A stretch of DNA of 64,000 bases, taken from positions 5,853,001-5,917,000 of the forward strand of contig BSYQ01000006.1 in assembly GCA_030272585.1 (NCBI GenBank), read 5' to 3'. This stretch comes from Bryopsis sp. KO-2023 (taxonomy: Eukaryota; Chlorophyta; Ulvophyceae; Bryopsidales; Bryopsidaceae). Below the pieces are notes generated by a model. The model made no database searches. It was not told the DNA's origin and saw only the letters and a list, made by a program, of their open reading frames with translations. Below, piece by piece: positions 1-10,753 of this stretch; positions within the stretch are counted from its first letter, which is position 1; the number at the start of each line of letters is the position of its first letter. Both the position numbers and the translations under genes were made by a program.

Positions 1-103
1 TTATCAATTCTGCATTGGCCGATTTCTGTTCGGTTCCTGTAGAGCAACGCGTCGCTTTCCGAAAAAGAATCCCACACTTTTTTTTCTCCCCAGCTCGCTC
101 ACT

Positions 104-1646
104 ATGTCGGGATTCACTTCTGCGTTCCTCAGAGGGCTGCGTTCCGCAGCAAAACGCGCGAGCTCCCTGGAAGCACAGACTTCGAGCGCGAGGTTGCACA
201 CTCTTTCAGATGCAATCCCACAAGTGCGTGGTTGGCGCAGGATGCCAGATTTCTGGACGCAGGGTTACGAATTGGTTTCCGTCTCATAACTGGTGCACCT
301 GTGTCGTTGCCACAGTTTCGAGCTCCAGCCAGCGCGGCGGCGGCGAAATTAGCTGGAGGAGCTACGGGTCCATTGAGGTAGGACCCATTTCGGCGAGCAT
401 CGAAGATGTGTGCAGTCAAGGGCGGCGCGATCACAAACTCTGTTGTTCACAGAATGTGTTGGCGTTGGTCGTTTTCTGGCTGGACGGGGGGGCCAGATAT
501 TCTATCGGCGATTCTATTTCCCTGGCTTTCGTACACCCACTTCGGGTTTGCTCAGTATCCAACAGTCGTATCTTTTGCGTTGCAGCCTGCTGTCGTTCGG
601 CAGAGCGAGTTTGGGATCTTTGGGCCAGCTTCGATCCGCTCACAGGAGCTCTGTCGGTGGGGTGATGCCCCCTTCGAGTCAGGCCGATGAGTCGGAATTC
701 GATATGAAGCACAATCAGATGTCGTTCGAGGATGTCGAAGTAGGAAAGGTCTACGAGGGAAGAGTGGTGAGTTTACGATCGACCTGGAAAGTCTGCCATT
801 CGAAAAAAACTTTTCCAAATATATTCACAAGTTCAAACCCCTGAAAGAAATAAAATGAAACCTGCCCAAGGGCAAAAGCAAAATTCAATTGCACACTCTA
901 GTTGAACCAGTTTTGGGCCAGTATTGAGGATTGAGTTTATCATGAAGGGTTGTGTTTTAAATATACAAGGTTGGTTGTTTTTTTCACTTGGTGTTGGTGG
1001 TTATATATTATTCATTCATTTTTGCTCAATCCTTCAATGTTGGATGCCATTTTCAGGTGAACCTCGCCAATTTCGGTTGTTTCGTGAATTTTGGGTGTGA
1101 GATGGACTGCCTTGTTCACATTTCACAGATGTCGGTGAGTCAAATTTGTTTGTTCAAGTTTGTTTGTCAAATTTGTCAAATTTCGCTTCAAAAAGAAGCG
1201 AGTTTGTTAGGGCCACAGATGTATGGATTTTTTTTTTTGCACCCGAGTGTAAAAGAGTGTCATCACACATTGGAAGAAACTGTTGATGTGCATTGGTTAA
1301 TTTCCATGCTGTATGACAAACAAACTAGGCTTGTTTGCTTTACTTGAGGCAAATTTGAGCCAACAACACTTCCTGCCAGCGCCATTTTGAAACAAATCCA
1401 CCTTTAAAAATGTAGAACAGTGCAGCCGTGCAGGAAGATAAGTTTGAATTTTGGCTTCAATTTTTTTTTTGATTTTTGAGGGGGGGTTGTTTTGAATTGC
1501 AGGATTCGTTCGTGAGGGATGTGGCCGATGTTGTGAGTGTGGGAACTGAGGTGCGAGTCAAAATTTTGAACAAGGATGATGACCGGCGCAGAATTAGTGG
1601 TTCTTTCAAGAGCACTGACATGGAATCCAGGGGGAGCTACTACTGA
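104..1646 (+). CDS. S1 RNA-binding domain protein, four-exon model
   Basis: Proposed exons are 104-223, 416-766, 1057-1134 and 1503-1646, all phase 0, giving 230 aa. The last three exons are well supported: donors GTGAGT after 766 and 1134, acceptors TTTCAG and TTGCAG, ending in TGA at 1644. They encode one S1 (OB-fold) domain at about residues 147-220: VGKVYEGRV, then NLANFGCFVNFG, CLVHISQMS, and VKILNKDDDRRRISGS. S1 domains bind single-stranded RNA and occur in ribosomal protein S1, translation factors and organelle RNA-binding proteins. The N-terminus (MSGFTSAFLRGLRSAAKRASS) is rich in Arg, Ser and Ala and lacks acidic residues early on, as in mitochondrial or plastid presequences. The 104-223/416-766 junction (donor GTGCGT, acceptor GTGCAG) is inferred from frame only and is the weakest part. 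Ribosome or organelle RNA binding is an inference. Confidence 0.62.
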
Positions 1647-2741
1647 AAACGTCTACTAACGAGACTTGCAAATCGATGGCAGTATTTGCACTAGATTTCT
1701 TTCTTTTCTTTTTTTTTTTTATTTGCCAGAGTGGGGGGGGGGAAGGGATTGGAGAAAAAATACACAGGGCAGGGGGGGGATAAGTGGACAGAGGAAAAAA
1801 AGAAGAAAAAAAAAGACAGGCAGCAAATGAATGCGAGTAGACTTACTTGGGGAGAATGTGAAGGGCGAGCGAAAAAGGCCGTTCTTCATCAATGGTTTTT
1901 TAAATGTTCGAATCGATAGTTAAAAGATGCACCCAACCCTGGGAGAGTTTCTGGAAATATGTGACTGTCCGAACAACCTTGGCTCAAATTCAAGACAAGG
2001 AATCCATTGGGATATGATATTTTGGTCCAGGAGGGGGTCAAATATATTCCTAGTGTCAATCATTGCATGGATGGTCAGGAAAAACTTGTGGAACTGAAAG
2101 GTCAAGACACCTTGAAGGAAGCATACTTGCATCCAAGCATCTTGTCACATTGTATGTTGCCTGCTGTGCAGACCTGATCTATATCGACGAGTAATATGGG
2201 AGATTTCTATTCATATTGGTGCTGGGATTGAGCAAGCCTCCCCCAACAGCAAGAGAATTTGCATAATCTCGAGAAGGAATTGAGAATAAAAAAGCCACAC
2301 CGCCATCTGGACACAAATATGACCCATGAATACAAAACCAGCAACTACAAAAGGCCTGCAAAGGTGTCGTGACCAAGACAGAAGTGGCAACTACAGTACA
2401 AAAATATCCAGGGATAAAAAACATTCAAAAAAAGCAAAAAGATGTCTGCGCTGCATCTAATTTCGATAGGAACCCCCAAAGCCAGGCATCCCAAGGATCC
2501 ACAATTACAACCAAAAACAAATCTGTTGTCTATAAATGTTCAAAACTGCCCCCCTCTATCGGCTCCCCCGTCAAATCTGTCTGCTTCTCCCAAAGGAAAC
2601 TCACAGTCCTCAAAACAAAACCACGAGTGGACCCTCCACCAATGTAACAAAAATCGATCAATCTATCTTTCTCAACTGTTGTGACTGACGCCATGCAGTC
2701 AATCGGTGAGTCGACCAACCTCAGCACCGGCAATGATAAAT
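1647..2741. other. intergenic; purine-rich low complexity, no gene seen
   Basis: Between the S1 gene and the cpSRP43 stop there is a T-run, a G-run at about 1734 and an A/G-rich stretch to about 1840, followed by ordinary sequence. Short ORFs on both strands show no recognisable domain. The 3' UTRs of the two convergent genes presumably lie here. Confidence 0.5.
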
Positions 2742-3959
2742 TCATGACACCGTGATTGGCTGTTTTTGACCTCCCTCCACGCTCCCTTCGGAGGAGGGCC
2801 CATCCTCTGAGGATGACTCATCCCCTGAGGGGGGGTCATTCTTTGAGGAGGACTCATCCTTTGCGGAGGACTCAGCCTTTGCAGAGGGCTGTTCAGGGGC
2901 AGCATCCGAAGTAACCAGCCTCTCCCCCTTTTCCCATGCCTGAATGAGGTCATCCGAAACGTTCTCCTCCACCTCCCAAGTGTCTTTGTGGTCATCGCTC
3001 CATCGAATCAAGTACAGCCGTTCATCCCCCTTGTTTCGCATATTCAAAATACCCAAAGCATCCCCATACTCCAGCCCTTTCTCGAAATCCTCCTTCACAT
3101 CCTCCGCCACCTCTGATTCGGTCACCCAGGAGTCCTCAGCATCATCCGGCCATTGCACCAAGTACTCTCTTTCCTCCCCGACGCTCCGCATGTCCAAGAT
3201 TGCCACAGGTTCCAAAGTTTCGTAAATGTCGTCTGTCAGTGTGCTGATGACTCGTTCCAGAGCCATTCTTCTGGAAAGGGTGCTGGGGTTGTCCAAAGGC
3301 AGGTTGTCCCTCAAGCTTTCCATCAAGGAAAGAGGGGTTCTGCCATTTTCATCTGGGAAGTCAGGGTCAGACCCAGCGTCCAAAAGCTGTTGAACCACAG
3401 CCAACTGCAAATACCCTGACGCCATGTGCAGTGGGATGTACCCGTCCTTGTCTGGGACGTTGGGATCAGCACCGTATGCCAGAAACAGCTCCGCGACGTC
3501 CGTCCTTCCCACAGCGGACGCGAAATGCAATCCCGTTCGCCCGTTTTCGTCACAAACTTGCGCCAGAACATCCCCTCCCCCGCGCATCAATTTTTCTAGT
3601 GTCTCCATGTCGTGCTTCCGACAGGCGTCCCACCACTTATCCTCGAAATCACGTATGAGGTCTGGGGATAGGTTGATCGTCGGTTCCCAGCTGTCCGCCT
3701 CATCCCCCTCCCATTCGACGAAATACTCCACGTCCGCGTTATCGGTTTCCGAGCCTGGTAAAAGACGGATTCCTTTCACGTCTGCGACCGACATCAATTC
3801 GCGCGAGGCCATCGCGACGATACCATTGCGTTGTTTTCGCGTGCCTCGTCCAGGACGAGGGCCACGACGTCTTTCGGTGATCAAGGGGCATGCACCTGGG
3901 CGCGACGAACTGACGCTGCAGAAACGGGTTGTCCCGTTTGCTGGGTGCGCGTGAGCCAT
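2742..3959 (-). CDS. CAO: chloroplast signal recognition particle 43 kDa protein (cpSRP43)
   Basis: A single uninterrupted ORF of 405 aa from ATG at 3959. cpSRP43 acts in the chloroplast stroma with cpSRP54, carrying light-harvesting chlorophyll a/b proteins to the thylakoid Alb3 translocase and acting as their chaperone. The order of domains is diagnostic: an Arg/Ser-rich presequence (about 1-50), chromodomain 1 (about 60-107, with VEYFVEWEGDEADSWEP), ankyrin repeats (about 110-235, with RTGLHFASAVGRTDVAELFL and YIPLHMASGYLQLAVVQQLL), chromodomain 2 (about 250-298, REYLVQWPDDAEDSWV) and chromodomain 3 (about 300-345, RLYLIRWSDDHKDTWEV). The aromatic residues of the chromo cages are visible. 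An acidic, Ser-rich tail of about 55 residues follows. It has no introns, unlike most of its neighbours. In the family the chromodomains bind the cpSRP54 tail and the ankyrins bind LHCP. Confidence 0.95.
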   Translation of the reverse strand: MAHAHPANGTTRFCSVSSSRPGACPLITERRRGPRPGRGTRKQRNGIVAMASRELMSVADVKGIRLLPGSETDNADVEYFVEWEGDEADSWEPTINLSPDLIRDFEDKWWDACRKHDMETLEKLMRGGGDVLAQVCDENGRTGLHFASAVGRTDVAELFLAYGADPNVPDKDGYIPLHMASGYLQLAVVQQLLDAGSDPDFPDENGRTPLSLMESLRDNLPLDNPSTLSRRMALERVISTLTDDIYETLEPVAILDMRSVGEEREYLVQWPDDAEDSWVTESEVAEDVKEDFEKGLEYGDALGILNMRNKGDERLYLIRWSDDHKDTWEVEENVSDDLIQAWEKGERLVTSDAAPEQPSAKAESSAKDESSSKNDPPSGDESSSEDGPSSEGSVEGGQKQPITVS

Positions 3960-4171
3960 CCTGGACTCACTGTAGGAAAAATCGAACCAGCGACGGGGGA
4001 GTCTTCTGAAAGATATCTAGACGACGCACAACCGAAGCGCAATCTTCGCTGTCGCCGTACAGTCGTGGATTTTCTATCTTTCTGGCGCTTTTTTCAAAGA
4101 ACGTTGGTAATCTAAAATTAGTTCTGCTTGTAACGACGTGACGGCTCACGAAGTTTCAGCAACAGGAAGCT

Positions 4172-4211
4172 CCTGGCTGGGCTGGGTTGGGCTGGGCTGG
4201 GCTGGGCTGGA
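4172..4211. repeat. GGGCT pentanucleotide microsatellite
   Basis: About eight tandem GGGCT units with one GGGTT variant lie in the gap between cpSRP43 and the rimM 3' end. The rest of 3960-4600 shows no gene. Confidence 0.85.
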
Positions 4212-4604
4212 TGACTTTCAGAGGATCAATGGAGAAAGAGATGGAGATCCCCGAATTCAAAGAGGCTAAATTTGTCCTTTTTTCAGTGCTGGTAAAGTGA
4301 GCAAACACAAAAGCCCCACCCCAAAACTTCTTCGATTAAGAAACGAACATCCACATTGGCTGGCCGCGTCAGTGTTTTCTGCACAAACTGAGAGCCGACC
4401 AAAAATTAAAGTATTTGTTTTACAAAGATAATTTTTCCTTGTCCAAAACTGTTCCCACTCCAGGATTCCTAGTGGCTGGTTGAACGTGCTGCCATCGAGC
4501 CCCAGGAGAGCTCCTAGCCCTGGTCAAAGACGATTAGCGTCTGCAAGGATTCAAAGTGCCTGGTGTTGCTCACCTCCAGGCCATTTTTGGCTTTGACAAA
4601 AAAA

Positions 4605-7503
4605 TTAGGAAGTTGCGTTTTCAATCGCTGGAGGTGGCACTGGCTGTTTTCTCCTGTTTCGAGATCGAGGTCTGGGTTTCCTTTTGGAAGGCGGATTTTT
4701 CTGTGGAAACACACACACAAATCGTAAAAGCAGCAGCAATTGCCGACCCACAAAGGGAATTTCTTTTATTTCCCTACTTAAAGTTTTCATCAAGAAAAAA
4801 ACCAACTTGACTTAGTTTGAGATGGGTTAGAAATGAAAGCGGAAGTGGGCTATGTTTTTTTGTTTTTTTTTCCAAGCATACAGTGTTTGATTGCTGATTT
4901 CCCTCCCTTCTGTGCAACCCCCGGCCCCAAAAAATTTTTTGCATCAAAACAGCACTATGAAACCTGGTTTCACGCTAGATGTTGGGTAAAAACATGTCAG
5001 TGAGAAGGGTTGCATTTCAGTAATCATAAACGTCATTGATCAAAGCAAAAAAACAAACTCCGTTGTTGACCGAATGTACCTGATTCTCATCTGCTAAACT
5101 CAAGAGGCCATCGACGGGATCGATCTCAATTCTTCCCCCTTTCAAATCCACCACCGGTACGATCTGTTCCGAAAATGGTACCAAAAATGTCCTAATAACA
5201 CAAAAAGAAATCATCAATAGAGCAACACGCCTCTAACCGTAGGTGCATTTCATGTGGAAATATTTCAACTCCTCAAGAATAAACCCATCTTTGACTAATC
5301 ATTTCCCAAATGTTTTTCTTTTCAATTCCTTCCTCATGTGTTCAAAAGCAGGTCGAGCAAACATGACCTCCGAAAAGTGTACCACTCTTTTTTTTTCCTT
5401 TTTTTTTTGGGGGGGGGGGGGGGAGGGGAATCTCATCCCCAAAAAAAGAATGACATCTGAACAATGATATCATCGTACAGCACATCTCATCATAATTCTC
5501 ACAATTCTATGCCGAATATTTCCTCGGTCATTGCACAGCTAACAGCAAACCTTTTCTCATCCTCACTCATCTTAACCTTCAAAAGATCACAGCCACCAAT
5601 TCCATCATACAAATCGCAAATCGTTCCCAAAGCTTCAGTCTCCCCCTTTACAGTTCGCACACACAGCAAGTCAAAAACAAATGTACAAATTAAAAAAACA
5701 ACAACAAGGACTTCATCCTTCGTTCTTTTTTGTTTGTTTTTTTTGGTTGTTCAACGTTGTGAATAGATGACAAAATCAAAATATCCTGGCCGGGAGAAAC
5801 TCTTTTACCTGCTTAAAAACGCGAAGGCCAACCAAATCTTGAACATAGAAATCATCTTCTTGCAATTCATCTCGGGAATGGGCTGGAATTAAAATGCTGT
5901 GACCTCTCAGAGCATTTGCCTGAGGGGTCAAAAAATTATCAACATAATCGATTCATCAGCCACATGCATGTGATTGAGAAACTATCCAAAAGGGCAAAGA
6001 GTCCAGGCAATACCACAAAAAAACCCTATTGCTTCAAAAGAAAAGAAAAAAAAATCTGTTGGTGATTTTGTTGAAGTTTATATCAGTTTTTTTGGGATGA
6101 CAAGTGTTTTTTTCTTCGAATCTCGTGGTTTACAAAAAAAAAAAAAAAAAACGCCCTCCCAAAGAACACTTTTTCTTTTTTTTAATTCTTTGGTGATACC
6201 CTTTTCTTATTTATTTCGAAAACCCTATTTTTCTTCGCAAAAAATTGAACACACATCCCGTGAAAAAATAATAACCACCACCTTTCCTCAGGCTCCTCAT
6301 TTCGAACACGATGATCGGAGTTTTTACTCAAAAACACTCCTACCTTTTCTCGTGTGTCGACTCCTTTCAACGCAACCACCCACAAGTGGTGCCCCTTGTA
6401 GTAAGCAGCATAACCTTTTTTAAGGTGTGCTGAAACCTATCCACCAAAACAAGAAAAAATAAAAAATAAAATAAATAAATACATAATTAAATAAATAAAT
6501 AAATAAACATCTTAACATGAAAGAAAAACATGAAATCCCAAAAACTGTTCAGTTATCATAGAAATGTTCTGTCGCTTACTGGAATCTTCTCCTTTGCACG
6601 CCTCCTTAAGGGCATAGATGGCGCCTGCAACCATCTGAAACAAACAATAGTTTAAAAAAATCATACTAACACATCAGTTAAGAAATCCCCTCCACAAAAG
6701 ACAATAAAAAAAGGAGAAATTATTTATCTTTGCCCATGCTTGCAACATGGGCTCAACTTTTATCAAGGTTTCCGAGGACACAGCGATGAAAAGGGTAGGC
6801 AGTGGAAAAAAATATATCAAACTTTTAAACTTTTATCAAGCTTTGTTCCTGATTGGTGTTTGGGAAGAGATCGGAATCCGCATGTCTTACCTTTCACCAG
6901 GGGTGCCCAATCTATCTCCAGGAAAATCAGTGGTAGGCTTCACTTTCATTTCACCTTTGACACCATGGGGAGGTCCGATCACTCCCACACTCACCCATTC
7001 CTACACAAAATAATAATAATTGAAAAAAAACATCCAGAAAAAAACCCACAAAACCAAAGAAAAAGTGTCGTGAGGTGAGTTTTGCAGCTAATAAGGCTTG
7101 TGGCCTAATAAACGAAGGGACGATATTCGGTGGTATAGATGACGCTTCTTCAGAAAAAAAAAAAAAACCAACTTCGCAGAAGAAAAGTAGCTCACCGTGT
7201 CAGCGTCGACCTCAGGAGATTCGACAGGTGATAGGGAGGAGCCGGCGGCACTCCCGGTTTCAGCTCTGCATGCAAACGCAGCCCCACTTCTACGCACATC
7301 CTTGAAAACTCCTCGTCTGGAGCGCACCACGTCTGTAGAACCCACACAAGCAACCACTCAATCCGTTGAAACAGAGGCAGCGAGAGAAGCACACCCCAGT
7401 TTCGACCATCACGGATACCTGGCCGAGAGTGGATAGCCCGTGGTGTTGTCAGGTGAGGGGCGGGGCGTTGCTGTGAACACGACGGAGCTCGAGTGGGCTG
7501 CAT
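4605..7503 (-). CDS. rimM: 16S rRNA-processing protein RimM, probably plastid-targeted; nine exons
   Basis: RimM binds ribosomal protein S19 and helps mature the 30S subunit; a nuclear copy in an alga most likely serves the plastid. Exons (minus strand): 7503-7419, 7332-7196, 7000-6891, 6634-6580, 6429-6344, 5919-5809, 5645-5551, 5191-5080 and 4700-4605, all with GT-AG borders. The first two encode an Arg/Ser-rich extension of about 74 residues that looks like a transit peptide. Exon 3 holds the N-terminal RimM motif (VGVIGPPHGVKGEMKVKPTTDFP). Exons 5-6 give LWVVALKGVDTREKANALRG and FYVQDLVGLRVF. Exons 7-8 give the PRC-barrel region (TICDLYDGIGGCDLLKV, FLVPFSEQIVPVVDLKGGRI). The tail is basic. 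Exon phases agree everywhere except exon 4 to 5, where one base is missing; the total is 887 nt. The six-base T run at 6415-6420 is the likely site. Otherwise the product would be about 295 aa. Confidence 0.85.
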
Positions 7504-7850
7504 ATTCACGCCTGGGGGGCAGACGACAGTTTGAGGGAGTTTCTGTCCTTGCTGATGTATGCTGCATTAAAGGCATGATGGAGCGATAACTGAGACGACG
7601 GCGTCAACCTCTCTCCGAATTCCCTGCTCCAGAATCGCAATGCCACCTTGGGTTTCACGTGGGTGGAGGTCACTTTTTCTCTGTACATCTGTCGACGAAA
7701 AATATCTGTTCCCAACAACCCTCTTCTCTGTGGAAAGACGCTTCTTTTGTTTTCCAGACGCCGGTCTGGTTGTGTAGCACACCGGGCTTGAGTGTGACTA
7801 GCGATCTTTGGCAATTTCGGGTCCGAATCCGTTCCCTGGCGAGCGAAAAA

Positions 7851-9294
7851 ATGCACGCGATATTGCTGAGTTTCAACAACGCCGATCTGGAACAGGGGTA
7901 CAATTCGTATTTGCTCGCCGAGGGCCTGTGGAAGAACGACATCCGATTTTTCTGCTTCGTGGCTGCCGTGACCTTGGTGTCGTTGGCGCGAGTTTGGAAT
8001 GAGGGCCATCAAGACCCTTGGGTTCTGTGTCCTCAAGGTTTGGGATGGTTGGCCATCGCTCTTCTTTTCCTGTGGAGACGGATTGTGCACCGGGAGTCTG
8101 GGATGCCGCCGTGGAGGAACCGGCTCGCTGCAGTCTCCAGGTGGGACCTCTGTGTCTCTATGTTGTCGTATTTGTCCAGGTTTGCTTGAATCTGATTTCT
8201 TGCGGTCGCGAAGCGACCTTTTCGCTGTTCCTGTTCGGTTTCGCTCACTGCGTTTTCAAAGAGACTTGCGCGCGCGCCCCTGTTCTTGCCAACAGTGAGG
8301 CGTCACTCTATATTTAGTGTGACATGAGCGCGAGTGCAGCGCTTTTCCTGCACACGAGAAAAGTCATTAGATGGTGAATTATGTAGCATTGGATGCAGTA
8401 CTCAAGCATTCCAATTGCCAACCCATAAACCCATCACCTTCACAGATAATGAAATCTTCAGATGCAAAATTCCCAAGTTCTACCTCCATATCGTCGGTCA
8501 TGGTGAAATTTTATTGGTGTGTTGCATTCCCCCCAAAATGGGTGGAATTCTTGCCAGCAAAACTACCAAGTTGAATGTTTTTATACGTTGAGGTTGTGTG
8601 CATCGTTTTGCTCCCCCGTAGAATATGGCTGGTAGTGTGCATTTCTCTCATGGAAAGGCGGATTTTGGAGCTGAGCAATATGCCCGACAGCCCAGTGGTT
8701 TCCATGATCGAAGGGGCTTGGTTGAACCATGCCTTCCAGCTGGTACTCGTTGCGCTGGCTCTCCGGTTGAAATTCAAATGGCATATTATCGTGCAAGGCA
8801 TCATGGTGGGGTTCATGCTGGTCATGGACAGAGGTGCCTTCTGCAAGCATGTCATTGAGAACAGAAGTCAAGACGATATCGTCAAGTGGGAGGAACTGCT
8901 CGACCAGTTTTCGCAGAGGGTTCTCACCGCAATGTACTCTCGATTCGGAAGCCCCACCATGGGAATTGCCGACACTTACCACAGCGAGCCGTGCGGGAGG
9001 CTCTCTTTGTTCGTGCATTTGTTTGGGGGTCTGGGGTTAGTTTCGTACGGAGTCTGGCTGCTGGAGAGGTGGTCCAGATCCAATTTCCTGAAATCGATCG
9101 AGAACGACCCTGACTTCATGCATGTCGATAAACCGAACATTTACTGCAACTTGGTGTTGATGCTTTTCCATCATATCCCCATTATCGGTATAGCACTTGC
9201 CCTCACATGGAAGTGCGTGACGATCGCTCCTGATCTTGTCTCGGAGCTATTTGACCCTTTATGGGATGGTATGGATTCAAAGGTTGAGTTGTAG
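7851..9294 (+). CDS. multi-pass membrane protein of unknown function
   Basis: Two exons, 7851-8179 and 8622-9294, join in phase (AG|A gives Arg) with donor AG|GTTTGC and acceptor CCCGTAG, giving 333 aa from ATG at 7851. I do not recognise the family. Hydrophobic stretches suggest six or seven membrane spans, for example FFCFVAAVTLVSL (about 39-51), LGWLAIALLFLW, IWLVVCISL, FQLVLVALAL, IIVQGIMVGFMLVM, LSLFVHLFGGLGLVSYGVWLL and LVLMLFHHIPIIGIALALTW. A hydrophilic loop rich in acidic and polar residues (KHVIENRSQDDIVKWEELLDQF) lies between spans 5 and 6. There is no clear cleavable signal peptide. The role is unknown; a transporter or an organelle or ER membrane protein are both open. Translation may start further upstream, because the frame stays open for about 190 bases before this ATG. 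Confidence 0.6.
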
Positions 9295-10753
9295 CAACAG
9301 GGGGGGGGGGCACCACGGGAAAGAGGACGTCAAAAAACCGAACTTAGTAATGAATACCAGTTTGGAGCCGACAGACACGAGGGTGGGTGAAAACGATCGA
9401 CCGAAGGGTGAATTTCTTCTTTCCTGTGGGGAGTTTTGATGTACAAATACGCACAGGAGGGGGAAAATTTGGCTTGTGAGGACGATCTCTGTGGAATTAC
9501 GGAGGGGCTGCTGCTCGGAGGGGCTGTCGTCAGGACTAGGTTTTTCAATGGTGGCAGCTTTCTGATTGACTGGGTTCAAACTGCGAGGGAATTGTGGCAG
9601 GATCACACCCCACTCATCCCCGCCCACAGGATGTACAGAAGTTACTGTAGTAACGTTTTGAGCTCCATGGCTAACAAGGGAATTGTTGGGTGGAGCAACA
9701 AGAGGATAGGGAGGGGGGGAAGGGGAGCAATCACGAACCAATTAATTTATGGGTTGGGGGGGGGGGGGGGGGCGCAGGGCAAATCACCTGCAAAAATACC
9801 CACAGACGAGGAGGATGCACCTAGCTTAGACAAACCAATGGTGAATATATGTATTTTCCATGTCCCTGTTCGTTTTTGTTCCTTTTTTTTCTTTCTGTCT
9901 GTTTGTTCTCCGGGGATGGGGGTGGGTGGGGAGTGCCTTGCTGGACAGATGAATGCTGGGTCTGCACAAGACTGTATTGGATATCCGAACAGCGGGTGGT
10001 GGTGGGTGGGTACTTTAAGACAAATTTTCCCCCTTGGGCGAATGGAAGCCCTTTCTTCTTCTGCAGTGCTGTCAAGTCACTTTCAGTGTACTTTTTTGAA
10101 AAAGGGGGGTGGTGGGTAGCCTGTGTTTTTAAGAAATGTATTGTAGAGTAAGTAAATAATAACTTGATCTGAATCGGTCGAGTGAAAGGGAAGTTTCGAG
10201 GTGGTGATATGTGGCGGCCCATTTCTCTTTTGATAACTCGAGGGAAGAGGAAGGATAAAAATTTGGCAGAAAATTTTGAGGATGTGCATGGTGGGGTGGA
10301 GCATGGGTGTTGTGTTTCTCCGTATTGATTTTGTTCCGTTTTCCATATGGAGTTGGGATTTGCAAACTGTAGCCATCACAGTTATGGGTGTAAGTGTTGG
10401 GAAAGGCTTCTACACTGAGACGGGAGCAGACGAAAAGCATCCAACACCCAATATCTTTCTGGGCTTTTCCTTTCTCGGACAGACCCTCAGATTTCCCTAC
10501 TACAGCAACGAAGTATTGCTTTCCTCCACTCACTCTCTAGTGGAGAACGAGAAGGAGCCTGACAGTCGCTCCACCCCAGGACCAGATTTACAGTTTCGTA
10601 CAGTACGGCACTCAATGATATGTCGTACCCTGGGTGGGCTTGGTAGACAATCCTCTCAGATTTTCCTCACATTCTTGATTGTTTTTCGCTGCCTGCGAGG
10701 GTTTCACCTTTCTATTGAACGCAGTGCAGCCCCTTTCTGTTTAGGAAAGAAAG
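9295..10753. other. intergenic with long G-runs, no gene seen
   Basis: G-rich tracts occur at 9300-9310 and about 9747-9771, with T- and G-rich DNA between. ORFs of 227 and 208 codons here show no domain and read through G-runs, so I treat them as chance. The upstream region of lipoyl synthase lies at the right end. Confidence 0.5.

Noticed and set aside
15-665. 216-codon plus-strand ORF at the window start
   Set aside because: Starts from a non-ATG codon, shows no domain and conflicts with the better S1-gene exon frame.
9436-10119. 227-codon plus-strand ORF
   Set aside because: Runs through a long poly-G tract, has no domain, and its composition is that of the local G-rich DNA.
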